The notes under the pieces: model-generated | What the model was told of the DNA's origin: nothing | The model's database searches: none | The model's input: only the letters and a program-made list of their open reading frames with translations | Shown here: piece after piece, positions 1 through 5,639 of the stretch | Layout: the number at the start of each line of letters is the position of its first letter | Numbering within the stretch: position 1 is the stretch's first letter | Source of the DNA: Candidatus Kerfeldbacteria bacterium RIFOXYC2_FULL_38_9 | GTDB taxonomy: Bacteria > Patescibacteriota > Patescibacteriia > UBA9570 > XYC2-FULL-38-9 | Reading direction: 5' to 3' | DNA length: 5,639 nt | Assembly: GCA_001818355.1 (NCBI GenBank) | Contig: MHKJ01000046.1 | Span: 1-5,639 of the forward strand | Made by a program: the position numbers and the translations under genes

Positions 1-135
1 CAAAAAACCAAAAATATACAACGGTCGTACATAAACGCTTAAAAAACCCAAACCCACCAACAACCCAGCACAGCAAAAAAAACTGCTAATCTTCTTTAAT
101 TCAATAAATTTTAATAAATTTATTTTTTCTTTCAT
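1..135 (-). CDS. N-terminal fragment of a membrane protein, cut by the left edge
   Basis: Reading the minus strand from the ATG at 135-133 gives 45 codons with no stop, ending exactly at the window edge, so the gene continues outside. The first 15 or so residues (MKEKINLLKFIELKK) are basic and amphipathic. A strongly hydrophobic stretch follows at about residues 18-36, containing CCAGLLVGLGFLSVY, then RPLYIFGFL. This looks like a cytoplasmic tail leading into the first membrane helix of a multi-pass protein. The ATG overlaps the flippase stop as ATGA, the usual sign of translational coupling within an operon; no strong Shine-Dalgarno sequence is visible, only A-rich sequence. Next to a flippase, an O-antigen ligase-like protein or membrane glycosyltransferase is plausible, but that rests on context only. 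Too little is visible to name a family. Confidence 0.68.
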   Translation of the reverse strand, partial: MKEKINLLKFIELKKISSFFCCAGLLVGLGFLSVYVRPLYIFGFL

Positions 136-1652
136 TTTTTTAATTTGAACATTTGGCGCAAATCTTCTTGGTTAATGCCTTGCAAAATCCACAAAATAAA
201 AAAATAGACGACGGCGCCAAAGGGAACAAAAACAACCAAAGACAGAAGAGAAAAATCTAACCGTGTACTGGCTGTATCTACTTGTTCAAGCAGGTGTGTT
301 GCCGGATAAATATCTTGTAAGAGAGCAACACCAATCATTAAAAAAAAGAACATCACGGCAGAGGCAGTAATGGATTTAATAAATACTTTTCCGCTTAAAT
401 GAATTTTAGTGGTTCTTAAAATAATCACCAAGGCAATAATGGCCACCGCTATTTCCGAATAAACCGTTACCCAGGCCGCGCCAAAAATTGAATAGCTGGG
501 TATAAAAATAAAATAACCCAACAAAGAACTGATGGCCACAAAGGCATAGCCCCACATCATGCTCTTTTGCTTATTTAAAGAAACCACCACATAGCTTAAA
601 AGCGTGCCCAAATAAATGGCACCGACTGCAATAATTAAAATTCTTAAAACATTATTGGAATTTTGAAATTCTGATCCGGCCAAAATTCGAATAATCATCG
701 GCGCTAGAGCAAGGGTACCGCCCACCAAAGGCATGGCCACCACAGTTAAAGCGTCCAGGGCTTTTTGTAAAACATTCTTAAATTTTTCCAAATCTTTTTT
801 TTGCCAAGCGGCATTTAAAAGTGGCAATACCAAACCCACAAACATAGCTGGAAAAGTTACTAAAACTTCTAAAATTTTATAAGGTGCTCCGTACCATCCC
901 ACAACATTATTGGGCTCGTAAAAAGAAAGAATGATGGTGTCTCCTTTAAAATAAATAAGTGCAAAGCCAATAGAAACGGCAATGGGCCAAGCTTCTTTTA
1001 AAATTTGTTTCCATAATGGCCAATTAAAAACTAATTTCAATTTTACGTAAGAACGGGTGGCCAAAAATTGAATCAAAAAATTAGTGACACTGGAAATAAC
1101 ATGGGCGAACAAAACCCACCATAAACCAAAATCAAAATAAACAAACAAAATTACAAAAACCAATAATGCTATTTTACCGATAAATTCACCAAGGGCAATC
1201 CAACTGGTTTTCATGGCTCGCTGAAAAATGGCGGAGAGCAGTTGATTTAAAGAAATGCAAAAATAAAACAACGTGGCAATAGCAATACCGGCAACAATAG
1301 TGAGGTCATAAGCGTTATTATAAAGACTAATAATCCAAGCGCTCAGCGGAGCCAGGCTTAAAAAAATAACTCCGGAAACTATTCTTAAAGTAAAAATATT
1401 ATGCACAATAGGATCGTCTAATTTATCAAGATCCAGATGGGCAAGTTTTTTAATTAGAATAATATAAAAACCAAAATCCATCATAATGGCGAATAACTGT
1501 AAAAACGCTAAAACTTTAGTATATTGACCAACTCCAGTATCCCCTAAATAACGAAAAATCACTCCAGCCGTAATTAAAGCCAACACAGTTCCTGCGATTT
1601 TTCCCGCCACTTGAATGGCGGTATTTTTAGCAATATTATTAGTCAAAGACAT
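132..1652 (-). CDS. Polysaccharide/lipid-linked oligosaccharide flippase (Wzx-like, MVF/MOP superfamily)
   Basis: This 506-residue protein is hydrophobic along most of its length, with about 12-14 predicted membrane helices, the normal size and layout of Wzx/RfbX-type flippases. The N-terminus (IAKNTAIQVAGKIAG, residues 7-21, then FRYLGDTGVGQYTKV, 33-47) matches the family pattern of an amphipathic start and a first helix followed by an LG..G.G.Y segment. A further family-like part is APYKILEVLVTFPAMF at 256-271. Members move undecaprenyl-linked sugar units across the cytoplasmic membrane; the substrate cannot be read from the sequence. The ATG at 1652 is supported by this canonical N-terminus. 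A possible promoter at 1668-1696 would leave a leader of only about 8-9 nt, and no Shine-Dalgarno sequence is seen. The gene overlaps the next one downstream by ATGA, suggesting a glycan operon. The superfamily is clear; whether it exports O-antigen, teichoic-type or glycoprotein sugars is unknown. A MurJ role is less likely because the closest resemblance is to RfbX-type proteins. Confidence 0.88.
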   Translation of the reverse strand: MSLTNNIAKNTAIQVAGKIAGTVLALITAGVIFRYLGDTGVGQYTKVLAFLQLFAIMMDFGFYIILIKKLAHLDLDKLDDPIVHNIFTLRIVSGVIFLSLAPLSAWIISLYNNAYDLTIVAGIAIATLFYFCISLNQLLSAIFQRAMKTSWIALGEFIGKIALLVFVILFVYFDFGLWWVLFAHVISSVTNFLIQFLATRSYVKLKLVFNWPLWKQILKEAWPIAVSIGFALIYFKGDTIILSFYEPNNVVGWYGAPYKILEVLVTFPAMFVGLVLPLLNAAWQKKDLEKFKNVLQKALDALTVVAMPLVGGTLALAPMIIRILAGSEFQNSNNVLRILIIAVGAIYLGTLLSYVVVSLNKQKSMMWGYAFVAISSLLGYFIFIPSYSIFGAAWVTVYSEIAVAIIALVIILRTTKIHLSGKVFIKSITASAVMFFFLMIGVALLQDIYPATHLLEQVDTASTRLDFSLLSLVVFVPFGAVVYFFILWILQGINQEDLRQMFKLKK

Positions 1653-1667
1653 AGATTTTCAATATTC

Positions 1668-1696
1668 AACATAACACATTTAAAGCATTGACGCAA
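1668..1696 (-). promoter_or_regulatory. Possible promoter for the flippase operon
   Basis: On the minus strand TTGCGT (1696-1691) is followed after 17 bp by TATGTT (1673-1668), with TGT directly before it, which fits an extended -10. Only about 3 of 6 bases match the -35 consensus and 4 of 6 the -10 consensus. Initiation would fall near 1661-1659, giving a leader of about 8-9 nt before the ATG at 1652. The -35 element lies back to back with the -35 of the plus-strand promoter. It is the best candidate in the gap but weak. Confidence 0.35.
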
Positions 1697-1699
1697 TGC
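1685..1699. promoter_or_regulatory. Perfect 15-bp palindrome, possible operator in the divergent promoter region
   Basis: GCATTG (1685-1690) and CAATGC (1694-1699) are exact inverted copies separated by ACG. The element contains the whole plus-strand -35 hexamer TTGACG (1688-1693) and overlaps the candidate -35 of the flippase promoter (1691-1696). It lies upstream of both predicted start sites, so it should not be transcribed from either promoter and would act as DNA, not as an RNA hairpin. A dimeric regulator bound here could block both genes. The symmetry is directly visible; binding by a regulator is inferred, and no matching regulator gene is in the window. Confidence 0.4.
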
Positions 1700-1716
1700 A
1701 ATAATTTTGGTATAAT
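1688..1716 (+). promoter_or_regulatory. Near-consensus sigma-70 promoter for the SpoIID gene, predicted leaderless
   Basis: TTGACG (1688-1693) matches the -35 consensus in 5 of 6 bases. After exactly 17 bp comes a perfect TATAAT (1711-1716), preceded by TGG, an extended -10. Counting 7 bases from the end of the -10 puts the start of transcription at 1723, the A of the ATG, so the message would have no leader. This agrees with the absence of a Shine-Dalgarno sequence before the start codon. The promoter is strong by sequence; the exact start site is a prediction. Confidence 0.78.
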
Positions 1717-1722
1717 TTAAGA

Positions 1723-2718
1723 ATGAAAATATTTTTTTATCGTGTTGCAATCTTCACGCTAACAATTGTTCTGTTTTGGTTAGGACAAACTCAAACAGGA
1801 TATGCTAAAAATAAAATTCTGGCTCATCGGCCAAAAAATCAAATCGTGAAAGTTAAATTAAGCATTGCTGAAAATCCTAGCATCTTTTCCGCCGATGGTA
1901 AGTTTGCGGTTGAAACCGATCAAAAAACCTTAAAAACATTTGCCAAAAATGAACAGGTTAAAATCAGTTACTTAAACGGAGAATATATTTTAAATTACGG
2001 TCAAAATTTTCAAGCGGAAATTCGTTCTACCGATTCTTTAAAAGTAACGCCGCTCAAAATGCGCAACTTGGTAACAGCGGTAAATTTTCAAAACACTTCC
2101 TCTTGGGAAATAACCGATAATGAATTTTATCACAGCGTCCGGTTTATTTTTTCCAATTTAGAAAATAACGTAATTTTGGTGAATGAGGTAGGAATTGAAC
2201 GTTATATGGATGGTTTGTGTGAATCTGGAAATGTTGATAAAACGGCTTATTTAAAAACCCTGCAAGTAGCCGCCCGCACTTATGCCCTATATCATTCTTT
2301 AAGCTGTACTAAGTATCCAAATGAGCCTTACTGTTTAGATTCCACCGCCGGTAGCCAAATTTATTGCGGCGCCTCTTATACTAAACGCTCTCCCCAGGTG
2401 CAAGCGGCACGGCAAGCTACCAAGCGCCAAGTGATAACCTATAATCATCAAGTGGTCATTACTCCTTATTTTTCTCATTCCGACGGTCGCACTCGTGCTT
2501 GGAGTGAGGTGTGGAATGGTGATTATCCTTATTTGCAATCTGTACCAGATCCTTGTTGTACAACAATGACTTTGTGGGGACATGGCGTGGGTATGAGCGG
2601 TGAAGGCGCGCGTTATTTTGCCGATTTGGGTTGGGGTTATAAAAAAATATTAAAATATTATTACACCGGAATTGCTATTGAAGATTTGCAAAATCTAAAT
2701 ACAACTCCTATAAAATAA
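1723..2718 (+). CDS. Exported SpoIID/LytB-domain protein, predicted peptidoglycan lytic transglycosylase
   Basis: This 331-residue protein starts with a signal peptide or N-terminal anchor: lysine at 2, hydrophobic core about 8-20, possible cleavage after GYA at 26-28. A poorly conserved region to about 135 follows. The SpoIID domain spans about 145-320: NEVGIERYMDGLCESGN (154-170), KTLQVAARTYAL (178-189), LDSTAGSQIYCG (205-216), YFSHSDGRTRAWSEVW (249-264), PYLQSVPDP (269-277), GHGVGMSGEGA (286-296) and KKILKYYYTG (307-316). SpoIID enzymes cut glycan strands lacking stem peptides; Glu167 lies where the catalytic glutamate is expected. Cysteines 195, 204 and 215 resemble the metal-binding cysteine/histidine region of the family, but this is not certain. 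Only about 8 residues separate SVPDP from GHGVGM, where many family members carry a much longer segment, so the domain is compact. Sporulation is not implied; a wall-remodelling role is inferred. The start is fixed by the signal peptide and promoter position. The 3' end overlaps queA by 11 bp, tail to tail. Confidence 0.87.
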   Translation: MKIFFYRVAIFTLTIVLFWLGQTQTGYAKNKILAHRPKNQIVKVKLSIAENPSIFSADGKFAVETDQKTLKTFAKNEQVKISYLNGEYILNYGQNFQAEIRSTDSLKVTPLKMRNLVTAVNFQNTSSWEITDNEFYHSVRFIFSNLENNVILVNEVGIERYMDGLCESGNVDKTAYLKTLQVAARTYALYHSLSCTKYPNEPYCLDSTAGSQIYCGASYTKRSPQVQAARQATKRQVITYNHQVVITPYFSHSDGRTRAWSEVWNGDYPYLQSVPDPCCTTMTLWGHGVGMSGEGARYFADLGWGYKKILKYYYTGIAIEDLQNLNTTPIK

Positions 2719-3763
2719 GCATCGCATCACCAAAACTGTAGAAGCGATATTTGTTTTTAATGGCTTCTGCATACGCGTGTTTCATAAAATCTGTTCCGGC
2801 AAATGCACAAACTAACATAAAGAGTGTTGATTTTGGTAAATGAAAATTGGTTATCATGCCATGCACGCATTGAAATTCATACCCTGGTGTGATAAAAATA
2901 TTCGTCCATTTTTCTCCTGATTGTAATACGCCATTTTGTGAAAAAGACTCAAGCGTGCGAACAGAAGTGGTGCCAACTGCAATAACCCTGCCGCCTTTTT
3001 CTTTAGCGTTGTTAATCAGTCTAGCGCTAGCTGGCGACACCACCGCATATTCAGAGTGCATGTGGTGTTTTAAAACATCATCAACTTTAACTGGCGCAAA
3101 AGTGCCTAAACCAACATGCAGAGTAATATAAGCAATGTTCACACCTTGATCTTTTAATTTTTGTAAAAGCTCTTTAGTAAAATGAAAACCGGCTGTAGGT
3201 GCGGCAACAGAGCCTTCGTGTTTGGCATAAACTGTTTGATATTTTTTCCTTAATTCTGACTCTGGCAGTGACATCTGATGAATATAAGGAGGAATGGGTG
3301 TTTGGCCAAGGTGTTCTAAAAACTCTGGTAATTTTTCTTCCAAACAAAACAAAGTTACTTTTCTGGTTTGCGGTGATAAACGCTCATGAATTTCTATTAA
3401 CAATTCCCAAGATTGATCTTTGATAACTACTTTTTGGCCAGTTGCCACATGCTTTCCACCAACCAAAGCCTCCCATACAACACCGGTCTTGGTGGTGGTT
3501 ATTTTTTTTAATAAAAACACCTCAATTTTACCGCCGGTATTTTGTTTCTTACCAACCAGCCGAGCTGGAAAAACTTTGGAATTATTAAAAACCAAAATGT
3601 CTCCGGAGCGCACATAAGAACATAAATCAAAAAAATGTTTATCAACTATGGTCTGCTGATTCTTGTTCAAAACCATTAAACGAGAAAGGTCTCTGGCGCC
3701 GGCAATCGGCTTCTGGGCGATTAAATTCGCAGGAAGATGAAAATCAAAATCCGCAGTTTTCAT
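2708..3763 (-). CDS. queA: S-adenosylmethionine:tRNA ribosyltransferase-isomerase QueA
   Basis: QueA moves and isomerises the ribosyl part of S-adenosylmethionine onto preQ1 at position 34 of tRNAs for Asp, Asn, His and Tyr, giving epoxyqueuosine, the next-to-last step of queuosine synthesis. The protein has 351 residues, about full family length, with family blocks in order: DFDFHLPANLIAQKP (5-19), RDLSRLMVL (24-32), RSGDILVFNNSKVFPARL (52-69), GQTPIPPYI (153-161), YQTVYAKHEGSVAAPTAGFH (175-194), HVGLGTFAPV (216-225), VGTTSVRTLE (263-272), TNFHLPKSTL (305-314) and YRFYSFGDAML (339-349). His301 stands where an aspartate is usual (VD before the TNFHLP block), a mild deviation. The start matches the family N-terminus and has GAG 8 nt upstream, a weak Shine-Dalgarno. 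It is the last gene of the ruvB run, 11 bp after the PH-domain gene. No tgt is visible, although tgt often follows queA elsewhere. Confidence 0.96.
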   Translation of the reverse strand: MKTADFDFHLPANLIAQKPIAGARDLSRLMVLNKNQQTIVDKHFFDLCSYVRSGDILVFNNSKVFPARLVGKKQNTGGKIEVFLLKKITTTKTGVVWEALVGGKHVATGQKVVIKDQSWELLIEIHERLSPQTRKVTLFCLEEKLPEFLEHLGQTPIPPYIHQMSLPESELRKKYQTVYAKHEGSVAAPTAGFHFTKELLQKLKDQGVNIAYITLHVGLGTFAPVKVDDVLKHHMHSEYAVVSPASARLINNAKEKGGRVIAVGTTSVRTLESFSQNGVLQSGEKWTNIFITPGYEFQCVHGMITNFHLPKSTLFMLVCAFAGTDFMKHAYAEAIKNKYRFYSFGDAMLIL

Positions 3764-3774
3764 AATGATTACTC

Positions 3775-4452
3775 TTACTGGTTAACCTGATTTACTTTTT
3801 TTGCTTCTTCTTGATCAATTTGATGACGATATTCCTCGGTTTCCTTGACTTCTTGTAATTCTTGCAATTTCAGCGCTTGATCGTGAACTTGTAAAATAAT
3901 TTTAGCAACCTCTGAAGGATGAGCAACTTCCTCAAAAACAAAACGTTCGGCGCGACCGGCGGTTTGAATGTGTACTTGTCCATAATCCAAAAAAGTTTGC
4001 ATCTTGCCTCGTACCTCAGAAGTAACATCTTGCACTTTTAAAATATTCAATTCAGAAATAACCCGCTTAAAAAGCCCCTCTTGTTCTATGGCAATAATCC
4101 GTTGATCCGTAACCACCCAAATATCCAAATGATAATCCACAAAATTATGAAAATATCCCAAGGAAACAAATAAATAATATAAACTTGAGCCTAGCACCAA
4201 CAAAATATAAAAAATACTTTGCGTATCAAAAATATCATCACCAAAATAAATAACACTAAAAATAATAAGAGGCGGAATAAGTAAAAAAACAATCAAATGA
4301 ACAACAGCATAGGCCAAAATAGTCCAGTGGCGACGCAATAATAACACCACATGTTCATTTGGTCTTTGTGTTGGAAAATGTACGAATCGATGTGCGCTGA
4401 ATTTTTCTTGCACAGCTCTGTTATTTTGAGAAATTAGATTTGATGGGTTCAT
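3775..4452 (-). CDS. Membrane protein with a bacterial PH domain (YdbS-like, bPH_2)
   Basis: This 225-residue protein has a polar N-terminus of about 40 residues, two membrane helices at about 44-69 and 79-101, and then a bacterial PH-like domain at about 105-190. The domain shows the typical run: DYHLDIWVVTDQRIIAIEQ (106-124), then GLFKRVISELNI (126-137), VQDVTSEVRG (140-149), YGQVHIQTAG (157-166), and a final helix from HPSEVAKIIL (178-187). The last 35 residues are rich in Glu, Gln and Lys (about 190-222) and look like a charged helix or short coiled coil. The family is membrane associated, and its molecular role is mostly unknown; it should not be assumed to bind phosphoinositides. The start codon overlaps the stop of the upstream 89-residue gene as ATGA, which supports this start and suggests coupled translation. 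The stop is 11 bp before queA. The domain call is firm; the function is open. Confidence 0.85.
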   Translation of the reverse strand: MNPSNLISQNNRAVQEKFSAHRFVHFPTQRPNEHVVLLLRRHWTILAYAVVHLIVFLLIPPLIIFSVIYFGDDIFDTQSIFYILLVLGSSLYYLFVSLGYFHNFVDYHLDIWVVTDQRIIAIEQEGLFKRVISELNILKVQDVTSEVRGKMQTFLDYGQVHIQTAGRAERFVFEEVAHPSEVAKIILQVHDQALKLQELQEVKETEEYRHQIDQEEAKKVNQVNQ

Positions 4453-4718
4453 AGTTTTAAAGAAGAACTATTGTCAAAAAAATTGCTAATCGGAGAAAAA
4501 AGCATAAGGCTATCTGTCCAAACAATATCTTTTAGCAAAAAATAAGTAACACTTAAAATTACCAAAGAAAAACCAACAAACAAAAGGGTGTTGACTTTTC
4601 CGGTAAAATCAAAAAAACCGAATTTAATAATGTGATATAAATTAAAAAAAGTCCACACTAAATAAACAGAAAAAATTACGCCATAAAGAATAAGAAAAAT
4701 ATAAAGAGGAATTTGCAT
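4449..4718 (-). CDS. Small two-helix membrane protein of unknown function
   Basis: This 89-residue protein has two predicted membrane helices, about residues 5-27 (hydrophobic with several Tyr and Phe) and about 42-62 (NTLLFVGFSLVILSVTYFLL region), joined by the short polar-aromatic segment HIIKFGFFDFTGK (29-41). The tail of about 25 residues ends in a serine-rich SSSLKL. I do not recognise a named family. The ORF is very likely real: it starts 1 bp after the ruvB stop, its stop overlaps the next start as ATGA, it fills its space exactly, and its hydrophobicity is orderly. Translation probably depends on coupling to ruvB, since no good Shine-Dalgarno precedes the ATG. Being coupled to the PH-domain membrane protein suggests a partner subunit in the membrane; this is inference only. 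Confidence 0.75.
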   Translation of the reverse strand: MQIPLYIFLILYGVIFSVYLVWTFFNLYHIIKFGFFDFTGKVNTLLFVGFSLVILSVTYFLLKDIVWTDSLMLFSPISNFFDNSSSLKL

Positions 4719-4719
4719 A

Positions 4720-5639
4720 TTAAAAATCTAATTGCTCTTGCAAAATTTGCGGCGCTTTTAAACCCAGGTGCTTATAAGCGTGCTTAGTAATAACCCGACC
4801 GCGTGGAGTGCGGGCTAAAAATCCCAATTGCATTAAAAATGGCTCGTGAATATCTTCAATGGTTTCTTGTTCTTCTGAAGTGGCGGCGGCAATAGTTTGC
4901 ACCCCCACTGGTCCGCCGTTAAATTTTTCAATAATCGTTTTCAGTAATTTTCTATCAACATTATTCAAACCCAAAGCGTCCACCTCTAATAAATCTAAAG
5001 CCTCGTTTACTAACGATGGGGAAATGGCACCGTTGTTCTTAACTTGCGCATAATCTCGCACCCGTTTTAATAAACGATTAGCAATACGCGGAGTTTTGCG
5101 GGCACGCTTGGCAATCTCCATGGCTGAATCATGATCAAGATCAATCTGTAAAATCTTAGCCGAGCGTTTAATAATTTCCGTCATTTCTTCATCAGCGTAA
5201 AAATCTAATTTATAATGCGCCCCAAAACGATCACGCAGAGGCGCGGAAATCAAACTTAATCTGGTGGTGGCGCCGATAATCGTAAATTTTGGCAGTTCAA
5301 TGCGTAAAGTGCGCGCGGCCGGACCTTTGCCCGCTATCACATCTAAAGAAAAATCTTCCATAGCCGGATAAAGAATCTCTTCGATGGTTTTGTGTAAACG
5401 ATGAATTTCGTCAATAAATAAAATATCACCTTCTTCCAAATTGGAAAGAATGGCCGCCAAATCCCCGGCGCGTTCAATGGCTGGACCAGAAGTAACCCGA
5501 ATGTTTACCCCCATTTCTCGAGCAATAATGTAAGCCAGGGTAGTTTTACCCAATCCGGGTCCGCCGTGCAACAAAACATGTTCAATCGGTTCAGTTCTTT
5601 TTTTGGCCGCTTCAATAAAAATATGTAAATTTTCTTTAA
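4720..5639 (-). CDS. ruvB: Holliday junction branch migration ATPase RuvB (N-terminus beyond the window)
   Basis: RuvB forms the hexameric motor that, with RuvA, drives branch migration of Holliday junctions. The frame stays open to the right edge: 305 residues are visible, beginning [14 protein letters not shown], which aligns to the normal RuvB region before Walker A, so roughly 30-50 N-terminal residues are missing. In visible numbering: Walker A GGPGLGKT (25-32), Walker B region LFIDEIHRL (73-81), sensor 1 IGATTR (121-126), arginine-finger region PLRDRFG (133-139), sensor 2 region [14 protein letters not shown] (182-195), and the C-terminal winged-helix domain with [12 protein letters not shown] (241-252), [10 protein letters not shown] (259-268) and [10 protein letters not shown] (272-281). 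Walker A reads HGGPG where YGPPG or FGPPG is usual; the GxxxxGKT core is kept, so activity is expected. A TTG at 5574 is an internal leucine codon (HVLLHGG), not a start. It is the first visible gene of the run leading to queA; ruvA may lie upstream, outside the window. Confidence 0.96.
   Translation of the reverse strand, partial: KENLHIFIEAAKKRTEPIEHVLLHGGPGLGKTTLAYIIAREMGVNIRVTSGPAIERAGDLAAILSNLEEGDILFIDEIHRLHKTIEEILYPAMEDFSLDVIAGKGPAARTLRIELPKFTIIGATTRLSLISAPLRDRFGAHYKLDFYADEEMTEIIKRSAKILQIDLDHDSAMEIAKRARKTPRIANRLLKRVRDYAQVKNNGAISPSLVNEALDLLEVDALGLNNVDRKLLKTIIEKFNGGPVGVQTIAAATSEEQETIEDIHEPFLMQLGFLARTPRGRVITKHAYKHLGLKAPQILQEQLDF

Noticed and set aside
47..66. Minus-strand G-runs (GGG, GG, GGG, GGG) that could form a two-layer G-quadruplex
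   Set aside because: They fall inside the coding frame of the edge membrane protein, where they encode Gly, Leu and Val codons; a two-layer quadruplex would also be weak.
103..124. AATAAATT / AATTTATT inverted repeat resembling a terminator after the flippase
   Set aside because: It is made only of A and T, so a hairpin would be unstable, and it lies within the first codons of the downstream gene.
2335..2583. 82-codon open frame on the minus strand
   Set aside because: It lies wholly inside the well-supported SpoIID coding region, and its product has no domain-like or membrane pattern. It is a shadow of the opposite strand.
2721..2760. ATCGC / GCGAT inverted repeat followed by a T-rich stretch, a possible terminator for the SpoIID gene
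   Set aside because: A five-base stem with an 18-base loop is too weak, the T-run is interrupted, and the sequence encodes conserved QueA residues (YRFYSFGDAM region).
2889..3617. Three plus-strand open frames of 65-80 codons inside queA
   Set aside because: All lie antisense to conserved QueA blocks and have no start context or recognisable product.
132..4451. Recoding of TGA as glycine (genetic code 25)
   Set aside because: TGA ends the flippase and the 89-residue protein at the expected places and in ATGA overlaps with downstream starts, and no conserved glycine here needs TGA.
4859..5053. 64-codon plus-strand open frame
   Set aside because: Antisense to the conserved C-terminal domain of RuvB; a shadow frame.
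5572..5574. TTG as a start codon giving a 284-residue RuvB
   Set aside because: The frame continues upstream with the RuvB-like sequence [14 protein letters not shown] and [10 protein letters not shown], so the TTG is an internal leucine and the gene is simply cut by the window edge.

Overview
The window reads as a stretch of a small, AT-rich bacterial genome, most likely from the Candidate Phyla Radiation (Patescibacteria). The clues are very tight gene packing, one real intergenic gap of about 70 bp, a SpoIID-domain protein and a bacterial PH-domain membrane protein of types common in those genomes, and core genes that look divergent but intact. This placement is an inference; no phylogenetic marker such as rRNA is present. 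TGA is a normal stop here: it ends the flippase and the 89-residue protein in ATGA overlaps. That argues against the TGA-as-glycine code of Gracilibacteria and Absconditabacteria.

Left part, minus strand (1-1652): a 506-residue polysaccharide-type flippase of the MVF/Wzx superfamily. Its stop overlaps, as ATGA, the start of a second membrane-protein gene that runs off the left edge; only 45 codons of that gene are visible. The pair looks like the start of a cell-surface glycan operon.

Centre (1653-2718): a short divergent control region, then a plus-strand gene for an exported SpoIID/LytB-type protein, a predicted peptidoglycan lytic transglycosylase. The control region has a near-consensus promoter (TTGACG, 17 bp, TATAAT with an extended -10) placed so that transcription should begin at the A of the ATG, which would make the message leaderless. 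A perfect 6-3-6 palindrome covers the -35 region and is shared with a weaker promoter candidate for the flippase, so the two envelope genes may be controlled together.

Right part, minus strand (2708-5639): a compact run in transcription order of ruvB (5' end cut off by the window), an 89-residue two-helix membrane protein, a membrane protein with a bacterial PH domain, and queA. Spacings are 1 bp, a 4-bp overlap and 11 bp. The ruvB-queA linkage is familiar from Firmicutes such as Bacillus subtilis, where the two are adjacent; here two small membrane-protein genes sit between them. queA and the SpoIID gene converge and overlap by 11 bp at their 3' ends.

The genes fall into two themes: cell envelope (flippase, edge membrane protein, SpoIID, PH protein, 89-residue protein) and housekeeping nucleic-acid functions (RuvB branch migration, QueA tRNA queuosine). 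No RNA genes, mobile elements, CRISPR arrays or convincing intrinsic terminators were seen. Nothing clearly amounts to a new defence or mobile system. The least explained parts are the 89-residue/PH membrane pair and the divergent palindrome.
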